Positions 46,119 through 55,090 of a stretch of 64,000 bases of DNA are shown in pieces. How positions within the stretch are numbered: the first letter of the stretch is position 1; the number at the start of each line of letters is the position of its first letter. Source of the stretch: Mycobacterium gordonae. GTDB taxonomy: Bacteria > Actinomycetota > Actinomycetes > Mycobacteriales > Mycobacteriaceae. The notes below the pieces were generated by a model. The model ran no database searches. It had not been told where the DNA came from and worked only from the letters and a program-made list of their open reading frames with translations. The stretch is from positions 391,118 to 455,117 of the forward strand of contig NZ_LKTM01000001.1 of assembly GCF_001417955.2 (NCBI RefSeq), in the 5' to 3' direction. Both the position numbers and the translations under genes were made by a program.

Positions 46119-47771
46119 CTACAAGCCGATGCTCTGCAGGTCCTGAGCGATGTCCGCGGCGGCCTCCACCACCGCGATGAACTCGATCATGCCGCCCAGC
46201 GCGGCCAGCCCGGCGGTGGCGGCGAGCGGAAGTTCGATTGCGGCCCTGAGGTTGCCCTGGGCGAGCTGGCTCACGAACAGCGTGAAGTCGTACGCGGGCA
46301 TGGTGGTGGCAAACGCGGTGAGCAGGTCTGCCGTCGGGAGCAGCACCGAGTAGCCGGTGGAGACCACCGATGCGAACGTGTTGGCGATGTTGACCGGCGT
46401 CGGCGGTAGGACCGGCGGCGTCGGTGGTGCGTAAGCCTGAATGAGTGGCGGGAACCCGGGCGGTTGAATTACCGGGGCCGTGGTCAGCGCGTGCGGTGCG
46501 ATGGCGAGGAAGTCGTTGATGCCCTGCTGGGTCCCCCGGACCAGAGCGTCCGCGACGACGCCCGGCGGGACTTCCGGGAACAGCCCGAACGGCGTAGGCA
46601 CGTCGGCGTAGCCCGTCGAGTATCCGTAGTTGGGGTCGCCGTAGCCGAGGTTCACGATCACCTTCAGGTTCGGCTGTACCAGCGCCGCAAGGGGTTCGCC
46701 GATGACGGGGATGGCGCGCACCGGGTCCAGCAGCGGAAGATTCGGGTGATCGATGATGAACCACCTGTTGCTCGTCGCGCCGGTGGTCGGCAACTGCGTG
46801 GCCGCGTCGATCTGGGCCGGCGTGAGGTCCGCGTAAGTGGTGTGGACCGTGATGATGCCGAAGACGGCGTTGATGTCCGACAGGATGTTGAGCGGGTAGC
46901 GGGGGAAGTCGGCGAAGCCGTCGTACTGGAGCGTGTAAGTCGTTGTGGGATAAGGGGTATTGGGCATCGCGCCGTAGAACGGCAGACCCACGGTCGAGAT
47001 GTCCAGGCCGGGGATGCGGGCCAGTATGCCCCCGTTGGGGTTCATCTCGTTGCCGGTGAGGATGAAACTGAGCTGACTGGGGAGCGGGGCATTGGGTCCC
47101 AGCGAAGCGTAATGCCCCATCAGCAGCGACGAGATGACCGCACTCTGCGAGTAGCCGAAAACGGTGACGTGGTTGCCGGCGTGGATCTGATCCCAGACCG
47201 CGGTGTCGAGGATCTGCAGGCCCTGTTGCACCGAGGAGGCGAAGATCAACGACCGCACGCCGGTGATCGGATACAGCTGCTCGGGAGTGACCAGCGATGT
47301 CAGAACCGCGCCCATCGCATTGGGCTGGATGAAGAGTTTATTGACAGCATCGAGGTAGGTCGGCCCGGGAATCGGAGTTCCGGTGCCGCCCATGGCAATT
47401 GCGATATTGTCGTTGAACACCGGCGGCAGGACGGGCGGCGCGGTCGGTTGGAAGAGCCCGCCCGTCACGCTCCGCCGAAGCTGGGCCGTGTTGATCGCCT
47501 CGGCGTTGACGTAGTAGTCGATCGTGGAGTTCAGGTTCTGAATCAGACCCTGGTACAGCGGCCCGAGCTTGGCGCTCATCGATTGGAATTCCCGGCCGAA
47601 CCCACCGAAGAAGTCGGCGACCGCCGTCGACACCTCGTCGGCCGCCGCGGTCATCAGCGTGGTCGTGGGAGCTGCCGCGGCCGCGGCAGCCTCACCGATC
47701 GCCGTGCCGAGCCCGGACAATTCCGTCGCGGCGGCTGCCAATGCCGGCGGCTGCGCGAATACGTAAGACAC
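46119..47771 (-). CDS. PE protein with PE-PPE serine-hydrolase domain, copy 6
   Basis: A 550-residue paralogue from GTG 47771 (VSYVFAQPPALAAAATELSG, the standard PE start; the longer open frame adds an unrelated 18 residues). Signal Y87-VNA-E91; TGVRSLIFASSVQQGLQIL; VFGYSQSAVISSLL; NPNGGILARIPGLDISTVGLPFYG; YDGFADFPRYPLNILS. A proline-rich insert (PPGFPPLIQAYAPPTPPVLPPTP) near the C-terminus is unique to this copy. First gene of the array. Confidence 0.92.
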   Translation of the reverse strand: MSYVFAQPPALAAAATELSGLGTAIGEAAAAAAAPTTTLMTAAADEVSTAVADFFGGFGREFQSMSAKLGPLYQGLIQNLNSTIDYYVNAEAINTAQLRRSVTGGLFQPTAPPVLPPVFNDNIAIAMGGTGTPIPGPTYLDAVNKLFIQPNAMGAVLTSLVTPEQLYPITGVRSLIFASSVQQGLQILDTAVWDQIHAGNHVTVFGYSQSAVISSLLMGHYASLGPNAPLPSQLSFILTGNEMNPNGGILARIPGLDISTVGLPFYGAMPNTPYPTTTYTLQYDGFADFPRYPLNILSDINAVFGIITVHTTYADLTPAQIDAATQLPTTGATSNRWFIIDHPNLPLLDPVRAIPVIGEPLAALVQPNLKVIVNLGYGDPNYGYSTGYADVPTPFGLFPEVPPGVVADALVRGTQQGINDFLAIAPHALTTAPVIQPPGFPPLIQAYAPPTPPVLPPTPVNIANTFASVVSTGYSVLLPTADLLTAFATTMPAYDFTLFVSQLAQGNLRAAIELPLAATAGLAALGGMIEFIAVVEAAADIAQDLQSIGL

Positions 47772-47840
47772 CCTGGTGAGGGTAGAGCGGTTGCGCCACG
47801 ATGTCTGGCCTTTGGCCCGACTCATAGAACCTGGCCCGGA

Positions 47841-48683
47841 TCAGCCCAACAGAGCCTCTCGCAACCGGTTCACATCCGTCCCGGTGATGCCGGCGTCGCG
47901 CAGGTAGGCGTCCAGCGATCCGAACGACTCGTCGATCGTTTGCCATGCCGCCCAGAGGTATTCGGCGCGGACACCGAGAACTCCGTCGGACAGCCGCGCC
48001 TTGGTGAAGGTGACCACCTCGGGGGTCAGCTCGACGTCGGAGCGCTGCGCGATCATCTCGGCGATCTGGTGGCGAAGCTGCGGTACGGCTTCGTTGCTGC
48101 GCAGGTAGTCGGCGACGATGAGGTCGCGGTCCAGCCCGGCCGCTTCCAGGACTGTCGCGACCACGAATCCGGTACGGTCCTTGCCGGCGAAACAGTGGGT
48201 GAGCACCGGGCGGCCGGCGGCCAGCAACGTGAAGACCCGGCGTACCGCGCGTTGGGCCCCGTTGCGAGTGGGGAATTCGCGGTACTCCTCGGTCATGTAG
48301 CGGACCGCGTTGGCTTCAATCGCCTCGTCGGACTCGTCGGCGTCGCCTTCGGTCATCAACCGCCTGAACGCACTTTCGTGCGGGGCTTCATTGTTGTCGG
48401 GGTCATCGGCAGCGGGCTGGTCGTCGGCGAGGTCCGGGAAGGGCAACAGGTGGATGTCGACGCCGTCGGGCACCCGACCCGGGCCGCGCCGGCTGACCTC
48501 GCGGGTCGAGCGCAGGTCGGCGACGTCGGTGATGCCCAACCGGCGCAACACCTCCCGGCCGTCGTCGTCCAGTCCGCTCAGCTCACTGGATCGGAACAGC
48601 CGTCCGGGCCGAAGTGCCGCCGTCTGATCGGCGACATCGCGAAAGTTCCACGCCCCGGGCAGTTCCCGGGATGTCTCAGCCAT
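47841..48683 (-). CDS. ptbB: Protein-tyrosine phosphatase PtpB type
   Basis: A 280-residue phosphatase similar to Rv0153c, which is secreted and dephosphorylates phosphotyrosine and phosphoinositides. The P-loop is HCFAGKDRTG with Cys164; the N-terminal GAWNFRDVAD and RLFRSSELSGL are family-specific. An acidic insert of about 40 residues (DLADDQPAADDPDNNEAPHESA...) forms the lid seen in PtpB. No signal peptide, as in PtpB. Start ATG 48683 overlaps the fadE2 end by 8 bp, so they are an operon. Confidence 0.93.
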   Translation of the reverse strand: MAETSRELPGAWNFRDVADQTAALRPGRLFRSSELSGLDDDGREVLRRLGITDVADLRSTREVSRRGPGRVPDGVDIHLLPFPDLADDQPAADDPDNNEAPHESAFRRLMTEGDADESDEAIEANAVRYMTEEYREFPTRNGAQRAVRRVFTLLAAGRPVLTHCFAGKDRTGFVVATVLEAAGLDRDLIVADYLRSNEAVPQLRHQIAEMIAQRSDVELTPEVVTFTKARLSDGVLGVRAEYLWAAWQTIDESFGSLDAYLRDAGITGTDVNRLREALLG

Positions 48684-49908
48684 GACTGGTGACCGCCGCG
48701 GCCAGGGCTGACTGCTCGCGGCCCAGCTCGGTGCGCGCGATGGTCCGCAGGTGCACCTCGTCGGGGCCGTCGAAGATACGCATCGCGCGGTGCCAGCCGT
48801 AGAGCCGGGCCAACACCGTGTCGTCGCTGACGCCGGCGGCGCCGTGTACCTGGATCGCGCGGTCGATGACGTCACATGCCACCTGCGGTGCTACCGCCTT
48901 GATTTGCGAGACCAGCAGATGCGCGGCCTTGTTGCCGTGTTTGTCGATGGTCCACGCCGCCTTCTCGCACAGCAGCCTGGCTTGGTCGATCTCGTTGCGG
49001 GACTTGGCAACCGCGTGTTGCACAAGTCCCTGGTCGGCGAGCGGGCGGCCGAACGCGATGCGGTTGTTGGCCCGGGCGACCATCAGCGCGAGCGCGCGTT
49101 CGGCTCCGCCGAGGGCGCGCATGCAGTGGTGGATGCGGCCCGGCCCGAGTCGTGCCTGAGCGATGGCGAAGCCGGTGCCCTCCTCGCCGAGCAGGTTGGT
49201 GGCCGGCACCCGCACGTTGTCGTAGACGATCTCGCAGTGGCCGTGCTGGTCCTGCCAGCCGAACACCGGTGTGGAGCGCACGACCGTCACTCCCGGGGTG
49301 TCCATCGGCACCAGGATCATGGACTGCTGCTGGTGGCTGGCCGCGTCGGGATTGGTGCGGCCCATGACGATGAGGATCTTGCAGCGTGGATCCGCCGCGC
49401 CCGACGTCCACCATTTGCGGCCGTTGATCACGTAGTCGGCGCCGTCGCGCACGATCGAGGTTTCGATGTTGCGCGCGTCGCTGCTGGCGACCGCGGGCTC
49501 GGTCATCGAGAACGCGCTGCGGATCTCCCCGTTCAGCAGCGGCTCGAGCCACTGCTTGCGCTGGGGTTCGGTGGCGAACAGGTGCAGGGTCTCCATGTTC
49601 CCGGTGTCCGGGGCCGCGCAGTTGAGCGCCTCCGGAGCGATCTCGAGACTCCAGCCGGTCAGTTCGGCCAGCGGCGCATACTCCAGGTTGGTCAGACCGG
49701 ACTCGGCCGGCAGGAACAGGTTCCACAGGCCGCGTTCCCTTGCCTTGACCTTCAGGTCTTCGATGACCGGCGGGACCGTGAAGTCGCCGGGCCCGGCTTC
49801 GTGGCGGTACTTGTCATAGTCGGCCTCTGCCGGAAAGACGTGTTCGGTCATGAAGTCGGACAGTCGTTTGTGGTAATCGCTGGCTTTGGCCGACATTGCG
49901 AAGTCCAT
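48676..49908 (-). CDS. fadE2: Acyl-CoA dehydrogenase FadE2 (ACAD10/11-like)
   Basis: A 410-residue acyl-CoA dehydrogenase like Rv0154c (403). Motifs: [90 protein letters not shown]. The FDGPDEVH motif replaces YEGT, which is the ACAD10/11 group pattern, so its substrate may be an unusual acyl-CoA. ATG 49908 is taken; ATG 49896 ([12 protein letters not shown]) is an equally good start and matches the start I recall for Rv0154c. Coupled to ptbB. Confidence 0.92.
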   Translation of the reverse strand: MDFAMSAKASDYHKRLSDFMTEHVFPAEADYDKYRHEAGPGDFTVPPVIEDLKVKARERGLWNLFLPAESGLTNLEYAPLAELTGWSLEIAPEALNCAAPDTGNMETLHLFATEPQRKQWLEPLLNGEIRSAFSMTEPAVASSDARNIETSIVRDGADYVINGRKWWTSGAADPRCKILIVMGRTNPDAASHQQQSMILVPMDTPGVTVVRSTPVFGWQDQHGHCEIVYDNVRVPATNLLGEEGTGFAIAQARLGPGRIHHCMRALGGAERALALMVARANNRIAFGRPLADQGLVQHAVAKSRNEIDQARLLCEKAAWTIDKHGNKAAHLLVSQIKAVAPQVACDVIDRAIQVHGAAGVSDDTVLARLYGWHRAMRIFDGPDEVHLRTIARTELGREQSALAAAVTSHG

Positions 49909-49938
49909 GACCGCCACGATAGGACACCTGTCACCACC

Positions 49939-50006
49939 CCCCGCGAGCAGACGCAGAATCGCATGCAAGAGCACGGATTTGTGCGATTTTGTGTCTGCTC
50001 GCGGGG
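49939..50006. repeat. Dispersed palindromic repeat, family A, copy 2
   Basis: 26-bp arms (49939-49964, 49981-50006) with three mismatches and a 16-nt loop. Arms start CCCCGCGAGCAGAC and continue into a CGCA..ATCGCA type sequence, like the copy at 4081. Here it lies between the divergent fadE2 and DUF1348 genes, so it is not a terminator between convergent genes. Confidence 0.75.
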
Positions 50007-50022
50007 ACTATGGTGTTGTGTT

Positions 50023-50475
50023 ATGCGCCCCCCGCTTCCGCCGTTCAGCCTCGAGACAGCGCTGCAGAAAGTTCAGGCCGCCGAAGACGCGTGGAACACC
50101 TGTGATCCCGAGCGGGTGAGCCTGGCCTACACGGTCGACTCGCAGTGGCGGAACCGCGGCGAGCACATCGTCGGCCGGGCCGAGATCGTTGCCTTCCTGA
50201 CCCGCAAGTGGCAACGCGAACTCGACTACTCGCTACGCAAAGGTCTGTGGACCTTCACCGACAACCGGATTGCGGTGCGCTTTCAGTACGAGTGCCACGA
50301 CCCGAGTGGCCAGTGGTTCCGCAGCTACGGCAACGAGCTCTGGGAATTCAGCGCGGACGGGCTGATGGCGCGCCGCGAAGCCAGCATCAACGATGTCGCG
50401 ATCAATGAATCCGACCGCAGGCTGTTCGGGCCCCGCCTCGAGTCCGAGCACGGCGCGGACTTCCCGCTGTGGTGA
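50023..50475 (+). CDS. DUF1348/NTF2-like protein
   Basis: A 150-residue DUF1348 protein: [97 protein letters not shown]. The family has an NTF2-like fold and no assigned activity. Begins 17 bp after a palindromic repeat. Confidence 0.88.
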   Translation: MRPPLPPFSLETALQKVQAAEDAWNTCDPERVSLAYTVDSQWRNRGEHIVGRAEIVAFLTRKWQRELDYSLRKGLWTFTDNRIAVRFQYECHDPSGQWFRSYGNELWEFSADGLMARREASINDVAINESDRRLFGPRLESEHGADFPLW

Positions 50476-50482
50476 TCCGTTC

Positions 50483-50608
50483 TCAGACCGGCGGGTAGCT
50501 GGGCGGCGGATATCCGTTTCCGGACTCCACGCCGCGCAGGCCCCAGGTGAGATAGCTGAAGAAAAACTCGATCTCGTCGCTTCCGTCGTAGTCAGGACTC
50601 GGGTCCAT
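50483..50608 (-). CDS. Small 41-residue protein
   Basis: MDPSPDYDGSDEIEFFF..., ending in NGYPPPSYPPV. Upstream is a good ribosome site (AGAGGTGGAG) at proper spacing to ATG 50608, and codons show the high third-position GC of real genes. Acidic start, aromatic middle (EFFFSYLTW), proline-rich tail. Family not recognised. It lies between the DUF1348 and TetR genes. Confidence 0.5.
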   Translation of the reverse strand: MDPSPDYDGSDEIEFFFSYLTWGLRGVESGNGYPPPSYPPV

Positions 50609-50710
50609 CACTCCACCTCTCGACTGCCGATCGACTCCCCCATTGCGTCTGTTTCGCGAGTCTAGTCCTATCCGCGTCGGTGCGACAGGCGCGGTCCTGC
50701 CTAAACTGTC

Positions 50711-50731
50711 CAACTAGTTGATTGATAATCA
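50711..50731. promoter_or_regulatory. Candidate TetR operator (double palindrome)
   Basis: CAACTAGTTG (perfect, 50711-50720) adjoins TGATT-GAT-AATCA (50719-50731). AT-rich, about 55-75 bp before the TetR start. Autoregulation is likely. Confidence 0.5.
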
Positions 50732-50784
50732 GTCAGGTGGGGGGTCGTCCGCGCCCCCACCCGCAGTGACGAGGGTGAGTAGAG

Positions 50785-51408
50785 ATGGCATCCGGAAGTG
50801 GCCTGACCCGCCGTGAGGAGTTGCTGGCGGTCGCCACCAAGCTGTTCGCCGCCCGCGGCTATCACGGGACCCGGATGGACGACGTCGCCGACGTGATCGG
50901 GCTGAACAAGGCCACGGTCTACCACTATTACGCGAGCAAAGCGCTGATCCTCTTCGACATCTACCGTCAGGCCGCCGAGGGAACGCTGGCCGCGGTCCAC
51001 GACGACCCGTCCTGGACCGCGCGCGAAGCGCTGTATCAGTACACCGTCCGCCTGCTGACCGGTATCGCCGGCAATCCCGAACGCGCCGCCGTGTACTTCC
51101 AGGAACAGCCCTACATCACCGAGTGGTTCACCTCCGAACAGGTGGCCGAAGTCCGGGAGAAGGAAGCTCAGGTCTACGAGCACGTGCACGGCCTGATCGA
51201 CCGCGGGATCGCCAGCGGCGAGTTCTACGAGTGCGACTCGCACGTGCTGGCGCTGGGCTACATCGGAATGACGCTGGGCAGCTACCGGTGGCTACGGCCC
51301 AGTGGTCGGCGCTCGGCCAAGGAGATCGCGGCCGAGTTCAGCACCGCGCTGCTGCGTGGGCTGATTCGCGATGAGGCGATCCGCACCACCGCTCCGCTGG
51401 GTCCCTGA
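50785..51408 (+). CDS. TetR-family regulator
   Basis: A 207-residue TetR. HTH: TRMDDVADVIGLNKATVYHYYASKALILFDIY; C-terminal domain with AAVYFQEQPYITEWFT and GSYRWLRPSGRRSAKEIAAEFSTALLRGL, which resembles the KstR2 group of acyl-CoA-responsive regulators. Targets unknown: neighbours are the small ORF and, convergently, PE-PPE copy 7. Confidence 0.9.
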   Translation: MASGSGLTRREELLAVATKLFAARGYHGTRMDDVADVIGLNKATVYHYYASKALILFDIYRQAAEGTLAAVHDDPSWTAREALYQYTVRLLTGIAGNPERAAVYFQEQPYITEWFTSEQVAEVREKEAQVYEHVHGLIDRGIASGEFYECDSHVLALGYIGMTLGSYRWLRPSGRRSAKEIAAEFSTALLRGLIRDEAIRTTAPLGP

Positions 51409-51412
51409 CGGG

Positions 51413-52864
51413 TCAGTTGAAGATCGGCGGGATGATGTGCAGCACATCGCCCAGGACGCCGCTGAGCACGGACAGCGCGGTCACCGGCGTCTGGCTGAAT
51501 TGCGGGCCGAAGTAGAAATTCAGTCCGGGATTGGTCGAGGGAACCCACGGGTACGCGTCCGGGAAGTACTCCGGTCCCCAGAGGCCGGCCTGGACGCCTA
51601 TTTCCACCGCGGCGCCGTAGGGCGCCTGGAGCAGTCCCTGACCGAGGTAGTAGGCGACGGTGAACGGGTTGGGAATGTTGATCAGCCCGGCCGGGGTGGG
51701 CAGATCGGCATAGCCGTAGTTGTAGCCGAGGTCGACCATCACCCGCAGCGGCGGCTGGATGAGGTCGGCAAGCACCGGTCCGGCGTAGGGGATGTCGCGG
51801 ATGGGCTGCACCAGCGGCAGGTCCTGCGTGAGGAACATGTAGTACTGCGTGTTTCCGGTGTATCCCGGCGACGTCGGTAATTGCACCGCGTGGGAGAAAT
51901 CCGTGCCCGAAATCAACGGGTAGCTCCCGTGTACGTAGAAATAGCCCATCAGCGCGTTGATGTCGGCGAGCACGTTCAGCGGGTACTGCGGAACGTGAGC
52001 GATGCCGTCGTACTGCGCGGTGTAGACGTAGGTCTCGTAGGGATTGCCGGCTGGCAGTGCACCGTTGAAGGGCACGTCCAGTATCGGCAGGTAGAAACCG
52101 GGGAAGCGGGACAGCAGACCGCCGTTGGGGTTGTTACCCGCCGCGGCCAGGATGAAGGACAGGTCGCCGACATGCGGCGAGCCGTTCGCCATGAGTTGGA
52201 CGATGTAGTTGTTGACGATCGAGGCGCTCTGCGAGTAGCCGAAGGTGATGACGTCATGGCTCGGGACCAGGGCGAGCTGAGCGTTGACCGCGTTGCTGAG
52301 GATGGACACACCCTTGGCGACCGATTGGGTGTATGTCATGTCGCCCAGAGCCGGGGTGACCGGCCAGAACTGCTCCGGCGTGGGCAGCACGCTGGGAATG
52401 GCCCCCGGGTAGAGCGGCTTGATGTACCGGTTGAAGACGTTGGTGAGGTACTTCGCGTTCGGTATCGGGTCGTTGGTGCCGCCCATGATCAGCGCGGTGA
52501 TCGGGTTTGCCAGGGTCGCCGCGGCGGAAGCGGCCGTCGGGGGCTGTGCGAGCAGTGACTGGGCTCCGTTGAGCAGCGCGCCGTTCAGCGCCTCCGCCTG
52601 GGTGTAGGCGCTCGCGGCGTTCGACAGGGCCCGGGTGAAGTCGCTCTGGAACAACGAAGCCTGCCTGACGACGGCCTGATATTCGTCGCCGTAGGCATTG
52701 AACAGGTTCGCCACCGCGGCCGAGACTTCGTCACCGGCGGCGGCCAGCAAGCCGGACGTCCGGCCTGCGGCGGCGGCGTTGGCGGCATGAATCGAGGCGG
52801 CGATCCCGTTGACATCGGTCGCCGCCGCGGCGAGCGCCTCGGGGGCAGTGAGCAGGTACGACAT
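51413..52864 (-). CDS. PE protein with PE-PPE serine-hydrolase domain, copy 7
   Basis: A 483-residue paralogue, the shortest. PE domain with Y87-TQA-E91; TPALGDMTYTQSVAKGVSIL; ITFGYSQSASIVNNYIVQL; NPNGGLLSRFPGFYLPILDVPFNG; YDGIAHVPQYPLNVLA. The motif YDGFADFP is altered to YDGIAHVP (Asp to His, Phe to Val), and the C-terminal 60 residues of the others are missing. Separated from the array by ptbB and fadE2; most divergent copy. Confidence 0.92.
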   Translation of the reverse strand: MSYLLTAPEALAAAATDVNGIAASIHAANAAAAGRTSGLLAAAGDEVSAAVANLFNAYGDEYQAVVRQASLFQSDFTRALSNAASAYTQAEALNGALLNGAQSLLAQPPTAASAAATLANPITALIMGGTNDPIPNAKYLTNVFNRYIKPLYPGAIPSVLPTPEQFWPVTPALGDMTYTQSVAKGVSILSNAVNAQLALVPSHDVITFGYSQSASIVNNYIVQLMANGSPHVGDLSFILAAAGNNPNGGLLSRFPGFYLPILDVPFNGALPAGNPYETYVYTAQYDGIAHVPQYPLNVLADINALMGYFYVHGSYPLISGTDFSHAVQLPTSPGYTGNTQYYMFLTQDLPLVQPIRDIPYAGPVLADLIQPPLRVMVDLGYNYGYADLPTPAGLINIPNPFTVAYYLGQGLLQAPYGAAVEIGVQAGLWGPEYFPDAYPWVPSTNPGLNFYFGPQFSQTPVTALSVLSGVLGDVLHIIPPIFN

Positions 52865-52986
52865 CTCCCCGTCCTTCCCGTCGACCGGCCCCCATCCCGG
52901 TCCGGCACGCACTACCCGCAACCGCGGGTATTAGGTATCAACCAGAGACTAGAACTGTGCGCCCGGGAATTCCGGCGTTTCGGCGG

Positions 52987-53883
52987 TTAATTGCCGGCGG
53001 TCTGCAGGTGTTTGTCGAGAAAAGCGATCTGGTCGGTCACAACGCGCTCGAAAGCGTCGTCGACGTAAATGGCGAAATGGCCCTCGGGGTAGGTCTTGAT
53101 TTCGCCCCGCGGTGCCTTGGCCGCATAACGCAATGTGGGACCCGCCGGTGCCACCGAATCGGTTTGGCACACACAGAACAGAATCGGGCAGGAGATTTTC
53201 GCAGCGCTGCGACCCGGCCGGTAGAGAAGCACTTTCAGTCCGATCCGCGCCGCGACTTCGTTGCGCAGCTCCACACCCTCGGGCACCAGTTTGAGATAGC
53301 CGGGATAGGCGTCGGGTGCCGTCATCAGTGCGACCTCGCCCGGCATGCCCGCGGTCGGGATCATTACCGGCGGCTTGCCGCGGCGGGCACCCAACAGGTC
53401 GCGCACCGCCAGCGCGGTGACGCGGGTGGCGGTCACCGGGTTGATCGCCCCGATGGACGCCAGGCCGTCGGTGAACGGGCACTGTGCCACCGCCGCGGCG
53501 ATGCCCGGCAGGCGGGCCGCCGACTCGATCACGTGGCCGCCACCGAAAGAGGTGCCCCACAACGCGATTCGGCTGGCGTCCAGGCCGGGCAGGGTGCGCG
53601 CGTAGGCAACGGCCGCCGCCCAGTCGGCGAGTTGCATGTCGATGTCGAGCAGCTGACGCGGCTGCCCCTCGCTGTCGCCGAAGTTGCGGTAGTCGAACAC
53701 CAGGCAGGCGTAACCCGCCGCACGGAACCGCTCGGCGTAGGCATCGAGTCGCATCGTGCGCACCGCGCCCAGTCCGTGTGCCATCACCACCACCGGTGCC
53801 GGGCCGTCCGCCTCGGGCCGGTACAGCCAGGCGCTGATCCGGTCGCGACCGGAAATGAACGAGACGTCTTCGCGCTGCGGCAT
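52987..53883 (-). CDS. Alpha/beta hydrolase
   Basis: A 298-residue serine hydrolase: VVVMAHGLGAVRTMRLDAYAERFRAAGYACLVFDYRNFGDSEGQPRQ, nucleophile elbow LWGTSFGGGHV, and a C-terminal His in YPEGHFAIY. Similar proteins include dienelactone-hydrolase- or XynC-type enzymes; the substrate is unknown. ATG 53883; divergent from the DAPDH-like gene across 88 bp. Confidence 0.88.
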   Translation of the reverse strand: MPQREDVSFISGRDRISAWLYRPEADGPAPVVVMAHGLGAVRTMRLDAYAERFRAAGYACLVFDYRNFGDSEGQPRQLLDIDMQLADWAAAVAYARTLPGLDASRIALWGTSFGGGHVIESAARLPGIAAAVAQCPFTDGLASIGAINPVTATRVTALAVRDLLGARRGKPPVMIPTAGMPGEVALMTAPDAYPGYLKLVPEGVELRNEVAARIGLKVLLYRPGRSAAKISCPILFCVCQTDSVAPAGPTLRYAAKAPRGEIKTYPEGHFAIYVDDAFERVVTDQIAFLDKHLQTAGN

Positions 53884-53971
53884 AGCGCAACAATAGTGCC
53901 GCCGAGAGCCCCGAAAAATTATGGACTACTGTCTAGAAAAGCTACAGCGTTGTGGGGACGGAAGGACACTC

Positions 53972-55072
53972 ATGGCGATTCGCGTCGCCCACGTGGGCAC
54001 CGGAAATGTCGGCGGGCTGGCCCTTGCCCAGCTCATCACCAACCCGGCGTACGAACTCACCGGCGTATGCGTGTCGACCCCGGAGAAAGTTGGACGCGAC
54101 GCCGGCGAATTGTGCGGCGTGGGCCTGGATTCGGGCGTGACGACCGGAGTCACCGCGGTCGGCGACCTCGATGCGCTACTGGCCACCCAACCCGAGTGCG
54201 TCGTCTACTGCGCGATGGGCGACACCCGGTTGCCGGACGCGATGGCCGACGTGATGCGGATCCTGGCTGCCGGTGTCAATGTCGTCGGGTCCTCGCCGGG
54301 ACTGCTGCAGTACCCGTGGGGCGTGATGCCGGACAAGTACATCGCACGGGTGGAAAAGACTGCGCAGCAAGGTAATTCGAGCATTTTCATCACCGGCGTC
54401 GACCCCGGGTTCATCAACGACCTGATCCCGTTCGCACTCGCCGGCACCTGCCAGCGCGTCGAAGCGGTGCGGTGCATGGAGATTCACGACTACGCGAGTT
54501 ACAACGGCGCCGAGGTTATGCACTACATGGGCTTCGCGCGGCCATTGGACGAGATTCCGATGCTGCTGCAGCCGGGCGTGCTCAGCATCGCCTGGGGAAC
54601 GGCGATCCGGCAGCTGGCGGCCGGCCTGGGCATCGAGGTCGACGAGATCACCGAGTCCTACCAGCGTGAGCCGGCTCCGGAGGATTTCGACATCGCGGTC
54701 GGCCGGGTGGCCAAGGGCACCCTGGCGGTGCTGCAGTTCGAGATCCGCGGCATGGTCAAGGGCCGTCCGGCGATCGTCATCGAGCACATCACCCGATTGC
54801 GTCCCGATCTGCGCCCCGACTTGGCCCAGCCCGCGGCCGGCACCGGCTCGTATCGCGTAGAGATCACCGGGGAGCCGTCCTACGCGGTGGACATCGTGCC
54901 GAGCAGCCGCAAGGGCGACCACAACCATGCGGCCATCGCCGGGGCCGCGGGCCGCATCGTCAATTCGATTCCGGACGTGATCTCGGCGCCGCCGGGCATC
55001 AGGAGCACGCTGGACCTGCCGCTGGTCACCGGAAAAGGTCTGTTCACGCCCACCGATCTGGTGGTCACCTAA
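53972..55072 (+). CDS. NAD(P)-binding amine dehydrogenase-like (dihydrodipicolinate reductase fold)
   Basis: A 366-residue Rossmann protein: AIRVAHVGTGNVGGLALAQLITNPAYELTGVCVST at the N-terminus, then VVYCAMGDTRLPDAMADVMRILAAGVNVVGSSPGLLQYP. Resembles the 2,4-diaminopentanoate dehydrogenase/DapB-like group found in mycobacterial steroid and fatty-acid regions. Substrate unknown. ATG 53972 has GGAAGGAC. First of three plus-strand genes with an SDR and an FAD oxidase. Confidence 0.85.
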   Translation: MAIRVAHVGTGNVGGLALAQLITNPAYELTGVCVSTPEKVGRDAGELCGVGLDSGVTTGVTAVGDLDALLATQPECVVYCAMGDTRLPDAMADVMRILAAGVNVVGSSPGLLQYPWGVMPDKYIARVEKTAQQGNSSIFITGVDPGFINDLIPFALAGTCQRVEAVRCMEIHDYASYNGAEVMHYMGFARPLDEIPMLLQPGVLSIAWGTAIRQLAAGLGIEVDEITESYQREPAPEDFDIAVGRVAKGTLAVLQFEIRGMVKGRPAIVIEHITRLRPDLRPDLAQPAAGTGSYRVEITGEPSYAVDIVPSSRKGDHNHAAIAGAAGRIVNSIPDVISAPPGIRSTLDLPLVTGKGLFTPTDLVVT

Positions 55073-55090
55073 ACGAAAGGACTTGCAGCG

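Noticed and set aside
46464..48692. 742-codon open frame on the plus strand
   Set aside because: Antisense to PE-PPE copy 6 and ptbB, both with clear domains; it is a GC-bias shadow with arginine-rich composition.
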